NCBI GenBank assembly: GCA_001600175.1
Contig: BCJC01000006.1
Coordinates: 1,627,968-1,691,967, forward strand
From: Erythrobasidium yunnanense
Lineage: Eukaryota; Basidiomycota; Cystobasidiomycetes; Erythrobasidiales; Erythrobasidiaceae
DNA length: 64,000 nucleotides
Direction of reading: 5' to 3'
The notes under the pieces are model-generated. The model saw only the letters and a program-made list of their open reading frames with translations, was not told the DNA's origin and did not search any database. Shown in pieces: positions 46,540 to 59,042 of the stretch. The position numbers and the translations under genes were made by a program. Position 1 is the first letter of the stretch; every line of letters starts with the position of its first letter.

Positions 46540-48425
46540 CTACATATCTCCGTAGCTTACGCCTGGGACCCTGCACCACAGATTGCAAGTCATCTCCTTC
46601 TGCATGTCCAAGCATGTGAAAACCTGTCTGTATTCTTCCGGTACTCTCCCCTTCATCCCACCCCATCCTGTGAGGGTAATGACTCTCCGCTTCGCCAAAT
46701 TGGGCGCGAGTAGCTTTGTTGTGACTTCCTCCGCCTCGGAAAAGAGCTCGCAGCGGACTTCGTTCGTTGCCAGGAGAGATTCGCTGGTGTCTGCTACGGC
46801 CATGCTGATTCTTTCGGGTTGCGTTTGGTGAGGAATGGCATGCTTGATGTAATCTGATTCGAGTAGAGGCAGGCGGAGATACTGATGCAGAACGGTATAG
46901 TGCAACACCTCGTACGGTCGGCGTATAAGCACCCCGTGTCCGTATTTCGTCAGGTCGACCGTAATAAAGTCAGGTAGTATAATTGATCTTTTGGCTGTAG
47001 ATGAAGCTTCTCAGCTTGAGGAGTTGGACGAGACGGCTAGCGACCTACTTGCAACTGCAACTTCTGCCAGCAATGTGAACTGCCTTCGGATTTCGGAAGG
47101 CGTGCCCGATAGAGCTGGGAGACGCAGGATCTTGGGTGACTTGCTGTAGTAGCCCTCAAGGTCGTTCATGTACTGCATGTACTTCCGAGTAAGCCGAGAT
47201 GCTGCATCACACATGTAGGAAAACATCTGCTTACGCCATATTCCCGAGCGAACAGATTCTTGTAGGTGCTTCCAAAGAAAATCATTGTTAAACAGGCTCC
47301 GGCTTGTTGATATAGGGAGGGCACTCACTGATCTCCACCGCAAGTGGAGTGAAAGCCAGCGGAATCGATGTGCGAAAGTGTCTTGTCCCATGTTCGATCG
47401 TGGAAAGGATACACGACATCATGAGGTATGATCTGGACTCGTATGCCCTCAGGCGATGTAAAGTTCCAGCTAGTAGCAACATCTGTCCTGAGCAGATTGT
47501 TTGTATGTGCTTGATCTCGTGAGTATGCTTGCATATCTAATTCAATGATCTTCTCAAAGTGTTTGATAGTAGCTGGTGTAGGATTGACGTGAAAGAAACC
47601 TGAACGCAGCCCGGAGTCAGCCATAGACACGATATCTCAACCGAATGTCAAGATTCGGCACCTGTGTTAACGAAATGCTCCCTACAAACAGGAGAAACTT
47701 CAATTAGATCGTGGTTCCGTGTAAAAAGATCATCACCTCATGCTTACCGGCCTTCTGTAGCTATCTGTAAATCGGCACTATCGAGCGGAGCCATCTTGTC
47801 TAAAGGATTGCTTCAGAGAAAAAGAGAATTAGCCCTATGTCAGATGCATGAAGACACGACCTACGCCTTGAAGAAAACATCGGAGTCTACAAACATGGCG
47901 TCTCGGCCAGTAGCCAAGACATCGGGAAGGCCTGTTTCTGTGTCAGTATGCTAATGAGTGGAACGTGTCTCTTGATTAGATACCTCGTATCTTGGGCCAT
48001 GTTGTATCTGCTATCATCGTGGGACGATCATACAGATATTCCACGAAACAGTGGTACCTTCTCTCCTTCTCGCAAGTGTTCCTACATCCTTCATCCGTAC
48101 AGAGGACAATCAGGACATGCGGGCGTCCTTTATGGAGTGGTAAAGTCGAAAGAAAGTGGTCGAGATGGAGTGTCCCAGCCGTCGCATAGAAGAAGTCGGC
48201 CAATGTTAGCCAGACGAGAGCATTCGTACGTTTAGGTGCGGCAATGTCCAGAAAGTTAGCCAGCGTCTGGTTGCGAACGGAAATCTGCGGTTTTTGTCGT
48301 GCTTTGATGGTCGATCGAGAGAGCAGTGTGACCTGGCCATAGACGGCGTCGATGAGAGCCAGCAGCGCTGCACAAGCACTTGCAAATACAACCAGCTTGG
48401 CTAGTCGGCGCGCATCGGTCCGCAT
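46540..48425 (-). CDS. Type II glycosyltransferase, PF03407-like
   Basis: The N-terminus (RTDARRLAKLVVFASACAAL, then LALIDAVYG) is a signal anchor, placing the enzyme in the Golgi lumen. The catalytic part has LLALF-type strands (ALVWLTLADFFYAT, HVLIVLCTDEGCRN), a DxD motif in DAMFVDSDVFFKA near 47890, and GFFHVNPTPATIKHFEKI, the pattern of nucleotide-diphospho-sugar transferases of PF03407 (GT77-like). The C-terminal exon holds PYEVLHYTVLHQYLRLPLL and ends PGVSYGDM. About seven introns are needed, with small exons between 47660 and 47990. Donor sugar unknown. A second member lies at 59043-60849. Confidence 0.72.
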
Positions 48426-48839
48426 CTTCGCGCAGAAGTCTGACCTCTGCGACGTCCAGGATGAGCGTGGCTGGTATCGCGCAGAATATATTCAGAATTG
48501 TTGACTACGTGCACTGCTGCTGCATTATTGATTGAGAGAAGCAGTTGGGTATCTGATGTGCTTCAGACATGCATGATACGAAACGTCAAAACAAAGGAAC
48601 AGCTAATCCGGAGTTAGAGTTCCCGTCGTCCCTGCAGGAATCATTGTAGAAACAGACTTAACCTCCATGCTATGTAGCTTGAGTAGCTTCAGCTTCCTCA
48701 TTATTCTCACCGCAGAGGCAGCTTCGCAAGCAAGTTGCGTACAGGTGAGCGAAGAGTCGGGCAACAAGCTTTGGCTTCGGTGCTCGCTTTGCCGTACAGA
48801 GAGGAATACAAGGATGATATGATCGTTGAACAAGTGTGA
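48426..48839. other. Intergenic
   Basis: No gene seen. It separates the 5' end of the glycosyltransferase gene from the 3' end of KGD2, both on the minus strand. Confidence 0.45.
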
Positions 48840-51219
48840 CTATGCAAGCAGCATGAAGCGAGGGTCCTCGATATATTGTTTGACGCGGACAAGGAAGGTG
48901 ACTGCTTCCCTGCCATCCAGCAATCTGCGAGAACAAGAGCAAGTTCAGCATGCTATTGACTTGGATTATGAAACGTAGTACGACGCACCTATGATCGTAT
49001 GTAAGAGCAACAACCTGAAAAGCAGACTGTCAGTGGGATGCCGACATGAGAGAGGAATGATTGTGCGTACCATGATTGGTCGGATCTCAATCTTGCCATC
49101 AACTACAACGGGCTTCTCCTTGATGGCGTGCATGCCCAGCACAGCGGCTTGCGGCAGATTGATGATGGGTGTTCCGTATAGCGAACCGAAAACGCCTCCG
49201 TTTGAGCTACGTAACCCTGCTTCAGCATAGGCACAACATGCAGTCCACGAGATGACTTACATAGTGAGTGATCCACCCGCCATGTCTTCCAACGTCAGCT
49301 TGCCATCTCTAGCCTTCTTGCCGAGCTCTGCGATAGCCTGCTCGATCTCAATGAAGGACATGCCTTCTGCGTTTCTCACTACCGGCGTAACAAGACCCTT
49401 TGGTGTGGAGACCGCCACGCTCAGATCCACGTAGTCTCTGTACACGATCTGCTCGCCAGCGCCTGGTCCTTCGATGGATGCGTTCGCCGCAGGGATTTCC
49501 TGCAGAGCAAGGCAGGATGCTTTTGCGAAGGCTGACATGAATCCTAGCTTGACGCCGTGTGTCTTGAGTACTTGATCCTTATACTGCGATCGCATCTGCA
49601 TCAACGAACTCATGTCGATTTCGTTGAAGGTCGTGAGCGATGCAGCTGCATTCTGTGACTGCTTGAGGCGTTCTGCAATCCTCTTGCGCATAGCATTCAT
49701 CTTGACCTATACGGGCAACATACATTAGCTGAGTGAATGCCCAACAGGCTAGTTTTATGCTCACTCTCGTCTCGCCTCTCGAGCCTGCAGCAGCTTTCTT
49801 CTCTGGTTTCGCAGGTTCCTCCTTCTTCTTTGTCTCTGGCTGCGATTTGGGCTGCTTCGATTCCGTTACTTTCGGCTCGGGTCGAGATGGTTGCGACTCT
49901 TTGTTAGCTACTTCAGGTGCAGGCGCCGGTTTCCTTCCCTGGCTGCTTTGTCCGGATGCAACGTTCTCTTCAGAGGTCGACTCGGGCTTTGCTTTGCTGC
50001 CAGATGAGCCTCCGCTTGAAGAACCTCCTGGGGCCAGCTTATACAAATCTTGCCCGACTGTCACCGTCTCGTCTTCCTTTGCTAGGATCTCGACGATTGT
50101 ACCAGCCTTAGGAGCGTTGATAGTTACGTCAATCTATATTGGTAAGAAGGAAAGACAGTCCGATTGAGCGCTAGATACCAATGCGCGCCTGATCGCAAAT
50201 CCTCGCACCTTGTCTGTTTCGATGCTTGCAATCTCCTCATCCGCCTCGACGTGGTCTCCAACCTTCTTCATCCATGTTTTGAGTGTTCCTTCAGAGATGG
50301 ACTCGGCCATTTGCGGTACCTGGATTGTTTCAGGCTCGCCAGCGGGTTCAGATGCAGGCTGCTTGCTCTCTTCTTCCTTTGGCGAAGGTGTGGATTCTGA
50401 TTGCTCCTTCTCGTCCTGCTTCGGCGGAGAAGCGGCATTCTCGTCTTTGCCTGATGAAGCGCTTTCTGTAACGGGATGAGGGATCAAATAGCCGCTCCTG
50501 TCTCTCGAAGTCGGAAGCGAAGAACCCACCACTCGAGCCTCCCTCTGCGTCAGGGTCCAGAGTATACAAGTCCTGTCCTACGGCTACCGTATCGTCTTCT
50601 TTCGCAAGGACTTCGACGAGCTTGCCGGCTTTCGGTGCGTTGATAGACACATCAATCTAAACAAACAGATGCAGACCATCTCATCAGCGCGTCACGGCAG
50701 CGGGATAACGGTCGCGCCCACCTTGTCCGTCTCTATGCTTGCGATTTCCTCGTCGGCTTCTACCCAGTCGCCAGGCTTCTTTAGCCATGTTTTCAGTGTG
50801 CCCTCGGAGATAGACTCTGCCATCTGTGGGACCTTTATCGTCTCGGGAGCTTAATATGCATAGCGGATCAACAATTCTGGCGGGACTTTTCGAGGCTAGT
50901 TGACGCACCGGCAAGGCGCGTGGAAGTATGGATAGAGTGTGTTGTCGCATTATAGCTGGCCAGAACGGTATAAGCATCTTCGCTCGCTTTTCTACAGGAT
51001 CATCGCTCACCTGGCCCACGTCGAAGGTGCCGTTGCAATTCGAGCAGACTTGCTGAGCAAAGGTGTAGAGCGAGAAAGAACAGAAGCCTGAGATCTTGCT
51101 ATCGTTGTAGTCGTTGTAGTCGTTGTCGCGAGTCCTCGTCGAGCCGCCGCACTCCTCAGCGTCGAGCTTCCAGTAGCAGCAGCATTGATGCTTCGACTTT
51201 GCGCACAGCAGCGTAACAT
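48840..51219 (-). CDS. KGD2: 2-oxoglutarate dehydrogenase E2, two lipoyl domains
   Basis: Dihydrolipoyl succinyltransferase of the mitochondrial TCA cycle. The N-terminus is Arg/Ser/Thr-rich (mitochondrial presequence, with eight Thr in a row). Two lipoyl domains follow: one at about 50850-50570 ([14 protein letters not shown], then SIETDK), the other at about 50330-50030 ([26 protein letters not shown]). Both keep the lipoyl Lys and both carry an intron right after ETDK. A Pro/Lys/Glu-rich linker leads to the catalytic core: [66 protein letters not shown], and the active site [15 protein letters not shown], ending PRFMLLA. Kgd2 sequence type excludes the pyruvate dehydrogenase E2. No E1/E3-binding domain is seen, as usual for eukaryotic Kgd2. 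One lipoyl domain is the norm. Confidence 0.93.
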
Positions 51220-51570
51220 TTTTGCGCTTTGGTAGTTCTGGCTGCGTTTGCTGCAGCTACTTCGTATCAGAACCTTTTGCGACTTGGGTATTGAGAGAAA
51301 CCGGAGATGTCAGGGCCGAACTGTGCCTTGGGAAGAGGCTTCGCTTTTCACACGAATGCTGCAGTGCTCTATCATACAGGGGAGAGTAGCGGGATAGCTG
51401 TGACAACAGTTTTTACCAACTGCAATCTACTTTTCGGTCTTGAATGCATACACAGCTCCAGGAGCTTGAGCTGGAGAAGTAATCGTCAGACCGGACTTTC
51501 TTGACCTGAAAAGTCATAGCCAGGTTTGGCCTGCTATACGACCAAATTACGTAGTGGAGGCTGCATCCAT
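51220..51570. other. Intergenic
   Basis: No gene seen. It contains the KGD2 promoter and the 3' end of the NT-C2 gene. Confidence 0.45.
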
Positions 51571-54500
51571 CTACCCATCTTCATCGCTGAGCCTGCGCGT
51601 GATACCATTGATGGTGAGATTGGGCAGGAGCCCTCGTTCGCGGAGGTCTTCAACTCTGCTCGTCTCGCTGCTGTTACTCCTACTGCTACTTGTGCTACCT
51701 GTTTGGGCCCCTGCCTGCGGTACTTTGAGCCTTTCCGGACTGGCCTGTCTGGAGCTATTCGCGGAACGAGTTGAGGGTGTTCGACTAAGCGAGTTCTCCC
51801 TCTCTTCCTGATTCCGCACTACGCTACGCAGTATAGAGTCGATCTGCTCTTTGTCCACCGCTGGCGGGTCTTCCCAGCGCACACCTTTGCTTCGCACAGG
51901 ACTGGAAGCGCCAGAGTCGTGGCGTGTGGATGTCGTAAGTATCGATTGCCTGTCAGACGATATGTCTGGAACAGAATTATCGCCCTTGCTGGCATCTTGA
52001 TTATCCTCGTTGGAGTCGCTGTGCCGAGGGGCTGACACGCTGTTCTTCATATCTTGCGCATCCTCGGACGGTATGACCACTGATCCTGCGCTTGTCGGCG
52101 CAGTGTAGCTAGGCCCGCGATCCTGGCCGGGCGTGCGCTGTATTTGCTGTTCAGGTGATTCCTGCCTGGAAATTGGTGAAAAAGTGGCTTTGCTACCCAA
52201 GTTGGGACTGGCTTTCATGAGCAGGCTCTTGATACTGGAGGAAGAAGAGACTGTACGCGAACGCAAAAGTGGCCTCTTGAGCAAGCTCGCCGCGTCAGGC
52301 GTGTTCTGCGCCTTGGTAGAGGGCTCATTGTCTGGACGAGAAGCTAGACTAGTCGCGCTGAGGTTGTTGCCAGACATGAGGCGCTTTGTCTTGACTGGTG
52401 ACGTTTTCCCTGCCCCTGAGGTAGACGCAGGGAAAGTCTTGGTGCTTGTGATAGCTTGAGCAGCGGTCGGTATCTGGATGAGAACAGGCTGATCCGGATG
52501 ATGTTTGTGATGATGATGGTTGTGATGTTTATAGTGATCGGCGTGAAGGTCTGGCGTGTGGTAGCCCGAGTGCGGAGCCTTATTCGGGTCGTGATGTATG
52601 TTGGCGTCACGATGTGCTTTTGCACCCGCTCCAGACGATCCGCACTTTTCGCCATGCGCAGTCGCCATAAGCTGTTCTGACTCTTGTCTCTCCGTAAGAC
52701 CAGACTTTTGCGAAAGCAAGGCAGAAGAACCCTTATATCCGACTGAATCGGCGAAGATAGCTTCGATCAGATCGATGGTAGCTTGATCTGTCGTTGAATA
52801 TAGGGCTGCAGCTGGATCGTATTCGTCGATGTTCCGTCCACTATTGATGTTGCTATCTTGCTGCTGAAATAAACAACATGATGCTCAAAACAAGTTGCCG
52901 GCTCGGGACGGTCGCAAAGAATCGGAGTACTTACTTCTTGTCCAGCAGCCGCATTCTTGTCTTTACCTTTTCGTTTAGTAAGCCGCGCAACTTGCGCGCT
53001 GCCTTCAGAGGAGGAAGCCGGTTGGGCCGAGCTGGTCGTATTTACTTTGCACCTACAGTCAATAAAAGCTAAAGCTAGTGGTTTAGTGACTGACCTGATC
53101 GTGATGAGGCGTTACTATGCGCCATGGAGCTGAGATTACTGCTCGAATTTACATGATGGTGGGTTGACTGATTTGCATTGTTTGCGTTACGCTTCTGCTT
53201 GAGGCTAATCTGACCAGTCCGTAATGGGGGTCTATACATGCAGTTGATTCACCCATCATCAGCTCTCTGCGCATCCTGACGTACTAGGGGCGGACCTTAC
53301 GCTCGGAAAGTCCGCTCGCCGCCTATCCAGTCCATTTTGACAGCAACTCTGAGTAGAGCATTGGTCTTTCCGTTTACTAGCAAGTAGCGTCGCGACACCC
53401 AGCGTTCTTTGGCTTTAGAAGACAAACCTAAAGACACGAACTCCGATAGATCGAGGTTTATGTCTCCTAGATACATTTCTTGGTGCTCTTCTTTGACACT
53501 ATGTGGCTCAGATTTGCGATGATACGAGGATGCGGAGGAGGAAGTTCCAGGCGAATTTAGCGAGATGGAGGATGAAGATGCCGTATTGCCATTGTTGTGA
53601 TTTGCAACGAGTGGTTGAGAAGAGGTCGGCTTAGGAAGAGGTGTGATGCGAACTTTATGGCGGACGGAAAGCTTCACTGAAGACGATTGAAGGGCACCTG
53701 TTGCCTTGTCCAGAGGGATTTGAACGGCGCAAATGACATGCTGATCAAAGTGGCACGAATGACTGGATACGCTCAAAGGTACCAGTCCCGTATTGCCTTT
53801 CGATTGCGTCCGCTCCGGCAGGTCTGTAGAAGTGGAAGTCCGCAGTCGCTGCCGCTCGTCGTCTCGATCCATAGAGATGGAGAGCGAGCGCTCCAGACCG
53901 ACCACAGTGGAGGTGCGACTGAGAGTGTCGTTTGGCGCGTATGTCGTATTACTGCGACTTGGGCTGGCACCACTGTCGCTCGTCCCGGCTTTCCGGCTAG
54001 GCGATCTATACATGGGGGAGTCCCCGTGTTGCGAGTCGTACTGGCTGCTGTCAGGGAATGCCATAGAGCTGAAAGGATAGTCTCCACTGCCTTGAGTGAA
54101 GGTGGGAGAGAGGAAGGGTTTTGGCGATTTGGACATGGAGAGTGGGTTACGTCCTTGTGGAAAGTCGTCCTCGTCGTCTAGTGGGCGACTTTCTGCCGCT
54201 GCACTATGGGTTTGTGCATTATCGCCGCGTCCTGCTGAACTTGTCCGGGGTTTGTTGTGCCGCTTGGGGTGCAAAATGGCATCTTTTAGGTTTGCGAGTC
54301 CTGATGCTGTCCTTCCCGAAGACTTTCGATGGCTATCGCCTGGACTCGAGGTCGAATTACGGAGGACGGCATGCTGACCTGGTGAAGTCGGCGGGGTGCC
54401 CAGCTCCTGCCTCCTATATGACACACTCTCTTCATTCGTGTCCTCATCACTATCTCCTGCTGTTCCTTTGCCCTTCAAGTAAGCCTTTGTCCCATCGAGG

Positions 54501-54682
54501 GCATCCTTGATGACGGCTGCGTTTGTCGCGCTGTTTAGATGGAGGCTGCCTTTGAATCGCCATTTGACCATACATTCTCCCTCAGCAAGTGGGACATTGT
54601 ACAAATCCAGGATATGCAGATGCGCGCTGAACTCGGAGAAGTGCTTGTTCACCAGGCCGAGCGACCGCGCCAGAGTCTCCAT
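51571..54682 (-). CDS. NT-C2 domain protein
   Basis: A large protein of about 950-1,000 residues. The N-terminus holds a split NT-type C2 domain (PF10358, as in EEIG1 and EHBP1): FSAHLHILDLYNVPLAEGEC and MVKWRFKGS, then after a long Ser-rich insertion FDQHVICAVQIPLDK, MYLGDINLDLSEFVSL and NALLRVAVKMDWIGG. The insertion of about 280 residues is disordered. The first big exon is 54682-53297. Smaller exons follow through 53250-52720 (QISLKQKRNANN; ATIDLIEAIFADS), then a long 3' exon with a His-rich stretch, Ser/Pro-rich disorder and a C-terminal acidic end ending RRLSDEDG. NT-C2 domains act at membranes or with the cytoskeleton; the exact role in fungi is not established from sequence. Confidence 0.8.
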
Positions 54683-55065
54683 TCTGACCCGGAAAAGGTC
54701 TCAGGCAGTATGTGTAGTTCTGTAGGTATCTTGCGACCATTCAGAGTGCGGCTTTCCTTGATATTTGACAGGATTCAGGGAGGCACCGCGATAACGTAAC
54801 GATGAGGCATATCCTAGGAGGGCTCGGGAAGAGTCATGGACTTGTCGCAGTTATCCTGTAACCTGATTGTCGTATTCTAGAGCATCTTGCGATTGAGTCT
54901 TCGATTATCCTGAAGCCAAGTTGGCTCTTGCTTCTGACGATTTCCCGAGATTATTCAAACGAGATGATATGAGATTGCAGTCAGAACATACGACAACCGC
55001 GAACAACGCACAACGACAACGGCGGTCAAGCCATTAGCCAGCGCGAGCGCGACTTTCCTGCCAAA
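54683..55065. promoter_or_regulatory. Divergent promoter region
   Basis: 383 bases separate the NT-C2 and bHLH start codons, so both promoters lie here. The bHLH leader at 54995-55065 is CA- and CG-rich. No specific element is assigned. Confidence 0.5.
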
Positions 55066-58000
55066 ATGAGCCCGGGAGAGCTCGATATCCTCGAGCACCA
55101 TTTCCGCAATCAGAGCCAGTTTTCGGGGCAGAGTCCAGCGTATAGCGAAGACAGCTTCCTGAAGTATATCCAAAGTCCTCAGGGAGAAGACGCCGCGAAC
55201 AGGGCCATTAGTGAATCGCTCAAACCGGGCACCGCCAGCAGCCATTCAGAGCAGTCGAACGGCAGTCAGACCTTCGGCGCAAACAACACAGGAGGGTCAT
55301 TAGAAGCTGCATTGGCGGCTCTCGGCGACGCAGGCAGACAGCAGCTTCTCGCAATTCTGCAGCTCGCAAATGGCAATAGCGGTGGAAATGGCAGCGGAAG
55401 CTTACAAAGCGCAGACAACATGTCAACACATGCTAGACATGCTTCTGCCAGCACAGATCTGTCCCAGGCAGCGACAATAGGGCAAAATGCGAAAGCGTCG
55501 GTAGAATTAGGGAGATATCCTCAGCAGAAATCAAGCCTGAAAAGCACATCGAAGCATCACTCTGCACAATCCTCCCCTAAGAACAGTACTGGGCAGCCTT
55601 CTCCTACCTATTTTGCGAACGCTTTTAACCAATATGCAGGAGGTGAAACCGCCCGACAAGGTGGAATCAGCAGGGGCGCACCGAATGGCAGCGCCAATAT
55701 GAGTTCTACGTCCGTCCCACCAAGGACGGTTTCGGCTGCGTCTTCAACCCATCCCTCTCCCGCGTCAGCCCCCGTCGCTGTACCTTCCACGATGGGCGTG
55801 TCTGCGTCTCCTTGGAATGGGCAGCAGTCAGTTTTCAGGAGTGATGTAGAGATGCTCAACAGCTTGAGCAATGGCAACTTCGCCCCAGGCTTCCCGCCGG
55901 CGGACGCATCGCAACACCGAAGCCCAGCTTTAGTGCCGGGCACGAGCAGCAGCGCTTTCTACTCAGAGAGTGGGTTCGGCGACGATAATGATGTATGTCA
56001 TCCTACGAGCCTGACTCGAGCTTCATGAGCTAATTCCTATTGGGTCCTCGATCTGCAGTTGCTGTTCACACCCCTCCTTTCGCCTGCTTTGACAGCTTCG
56101 ACCCAGCCTGGACCCTCGGTTGGACCTCTGCCAGAGTCATTTGCAAACATGGGCGGAACAGCCTCGGTGAGAGACATGTACTCTACTCAGAGCAAGTCGA
56201 CACAACAGCAAGATGCGATGGGGAAGCAGACTTACAACATGCCAACTAATCAGTCGCAAAACTACCTCCCATACAGCCTATCCGAATCTTCCAGTGCTGG
56301 CTTTGCTGCAACTGCATCTGAGCAAGGAATCTCCCCTCTTCATCTCTTCTCGCCCTTGTCTAGCCCTGCAATCCGCCCTCAGCCTGAACATTCTACTCTG
56401 CTTCGACATGGGCAGGGCATACCGTTGAACGCTTCGCGATCTCCAAAGATCACGAATGGGCAATTACATGGAAGCGGCAACAGCAGTCGGAGCAGTAACG
56501 CTTCATCGAAGTCCAACGGATCCATCAAAGGTGCTTCGCGCAATCATCCAAGAGCCAGACCTTCCCCTATCATCCGACCGGAAGGCTCCAGTATGAATCA
56601 CAGCAGACTGCCGTCCAGCACGGGTCCTGTAAATGGCCACCAGTCTCAGCCTTCGTCAAAGAGAAATTCCATATCGAATCAAAGTCAAAGTCAGCCAGCA
56701 CAAGCTCATCCGCGGCAGAAGGCGAGTGGAGGCAGTCAGCCCGCACATTCCAGGACTGCGTCGCTTGGGTCAGCTCCAGCTTCGCCAGCCACGGCGTTTG
56801 CTCCCTCTTCGATGTATTCAACCTTCCTGCCGCCCCATCAGCGACAGACTCAACAAGGATTTGCGCCTTCTCCAGGTCAGAGTCGGATGCCCGACACAGG
56901 TAGCATTGCGTCAGGTAGCGCAGCCGGCTCAGCCAACATGTTTGACGGGACAAGCATTACCCCCGCCATGGCAGCTGCATTCCTGTCAGGTAACCTGGCG
57001 TATTCGCAGCCTTACGCCCCACATAATGCAGCAGCTGTACAGCAGCAGCAGCAGCAGCAGCAGTTCCTTCATCAACAACAGCAGATTAATGCATATACTC
57101 ATGTGATCAACTCGGGCGTGGGCAGCATGTCAGCACCTCCGTCCAGCGCGCTGGAAGCGAGCGGAGCATATAGCGTTCCAAGTCCCCTCGATCTCAATAG
57201 TATCTTCGGTCTTCTCGGAGCCACCACTTCACAGTCATCACTTCCCTCCCCATCGCATCATGGCGCCCATCAGGTGCCAATGCAGCAGGATGGTCAACCT
57301 CATTCGCAGTTCCCGTCTCCTGCAGCCAACACAGCTTCTTCAGGAAGTGGCAGCCATGAAGACATGTTGTTGGACGATATCAGCAAGCAAACCGATCTGG
57401 CTCAGGATGATGCATCTGGGCTGCCTCTTGCATTAGCACAATTCTTCAAGCAGCAGTCGTCTGCTTCTACTTCATTCAACGGCAATCTAGATGCGCAGAT
57501 TAACGGCAACGCAGGCCCACTTACGCCAGCATCCTTCATGAATCTCCCGTCCAACCAGTATGATCTGCTGGCTGGTCTTATTGCGGATCAGTCCAAGCTT
57601 ATTCCAGTAGACCCAAGTGCTGGACAGTATCAACAGATGGACGACAGCGCACTGAAATTAAGCTCGCAATCATATCAGCAGCAGCAGCAAGCAGCGCAAG
57701 GCGGCTCGAAGGCTGCTGGGGAGCCTATGCAGGAGGTGCCGCAAGAGAAGCCTTCGGTGCAAGCTGGCAAAGCAGATGATATCAATCGCACTTCGCCAGC
57801 TTTCAAGGCCGTGCAAGAGCGAGCTGCTGCTGCCCTGGCAGAAAAGGAAGCCAAGGCACTTGCGAAAGGCCGGGGCAAGAAACGCTCGGCTACAGGAGAC
57901 GCCGTTCCAGGCAACGTTTCGACGACAGCGGCATCATCGAATACTTCAGGCAGGAAAACTGGCAAGCGAGCTGCCGGCACCGATATGGATCTCGAGATCA

Positions 58001-58788
58001 TTGCAGGATTGGGAGGCCGTAGTGGCAACGCATCACTGGAAACCTCGCCAAACCTTCTGCCGACCGACACCAGGAAGTCATCGCATAAGGTGGCGGAGCA
58101 GAGGAGACGTGACTCACTCAAACTCTGCTTTGAGGAGCTTCGCTTCATCTTGCCCCCGCTGACGATGGAAGAGTGTGATGACGAGTTCGTCAGTGGTATG
58201 GGCAAGAGGCCGGGCGAGAACAACGTCGGAGGTCAGAGGGGGAAAGCCAGTGCTGTCGATCCAAAGCACCCTAATAAAGGAGTCTCCAAAGTGGCATTGC
58301 TTAGGAAAAGCAACGAATGTAAGCCAGCTATTGGTCGCCCAAACCGGATAACTGTTTGTTGACGCTATGCTTTTAACAAAGACGTTACCAAGCTCCACGA
58401 GCGCATCGACAAGCGTGATGCAGCTATAAAGACACTCCGCGAGGAGTTGCGAGCGTGTCGCCTTGCGCTAGGGCAGGGCGTAGAGACAGACGAAGCTGGA
58501 CTAGATGCTCTGTCAGCAGTTGATTTCGAAGAGTTGGAAGAAGACTGCGACAATCCGGCTCCCACGTACAAAGTGCATGGTATTGATATACCTGGAGGGC
58601 CTCTGAGCCACATGTACAAGCCATCGCAGCCGAGTATAGCGGAAGATGCGAAAGAAGATGAGTCTGATCATGACAACCAGCATGATCAAGACGATGACGA
58701 AGAAGAGTACAAGCAGCGGCGAACGAAGCGCACCTCTGTGAGCAAAGCGAGTGTTAGTACGAGGGGCAGCAGACGAGAGAAGGCGTGA
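55066..58788 (+). CDS. bHLH transcription factor
   Basis: Exons 55066-55992, 56059-58318 and 58382-58788 give 1,197 residues. Most is Ser/Gln/Asn-rich and disordered, including an eight-Gln run. The bHLH domain lies near residues 1005-1075: RKSSHKVAEQRRRDSLKLC has the basic-region H-x3-E-x3-R set that reads an E-box, then FEELRFILPP, a loop of about 45 residues rich in Gly/Lys, and helix two VSKVALLRKSNEYVTKLHER spanning the last intron. A leucine-like coiled helix (DAAIKTLREELRACRLAL) and an acidic tail with a basic end (RRTKRTSVSKAS) follow. The long loop suggests a fungal-specific bHLH. Target genes unknown. Confidence 0.85.
57040..57063 (+). repeat. (CAG)8 in the bHLH gene
   Basis: Eight CAG codons in a row encode polyglutamine; a shorter CAA/CAG run follows at 57071-57083. 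Confidence 0.9.
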
Positions 58789-59042
58789 TAGACGTAGATT
58801 GCAGAGGCTTATGATATGTAGATTGACGAATATAGAGTTTAGTGTGCAATCTGTGCTCTCCATCCTGCTTGTTGTACTCCTTGCAATCCAATTGTACAGT
58901 GACCAATGGGTCTACAACTACGTCTGAGCGGCTTGAAATTGTTGCAGAATGTGTGAAGTGTTAAAAGTACACTTGCTCTGTGTCGTGCGTGAAAGTCTAT
59001 AAGAATGTATTCCTTGCGAGTTACGTACAACAGATCCGTCTG

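Noticed and set aside
52133-52459. Plus-strand open frame opposite the NT-C2 gene
   Set aside because: It is antisense to a long exon of the NT-C2 gene, with no motif of its own.
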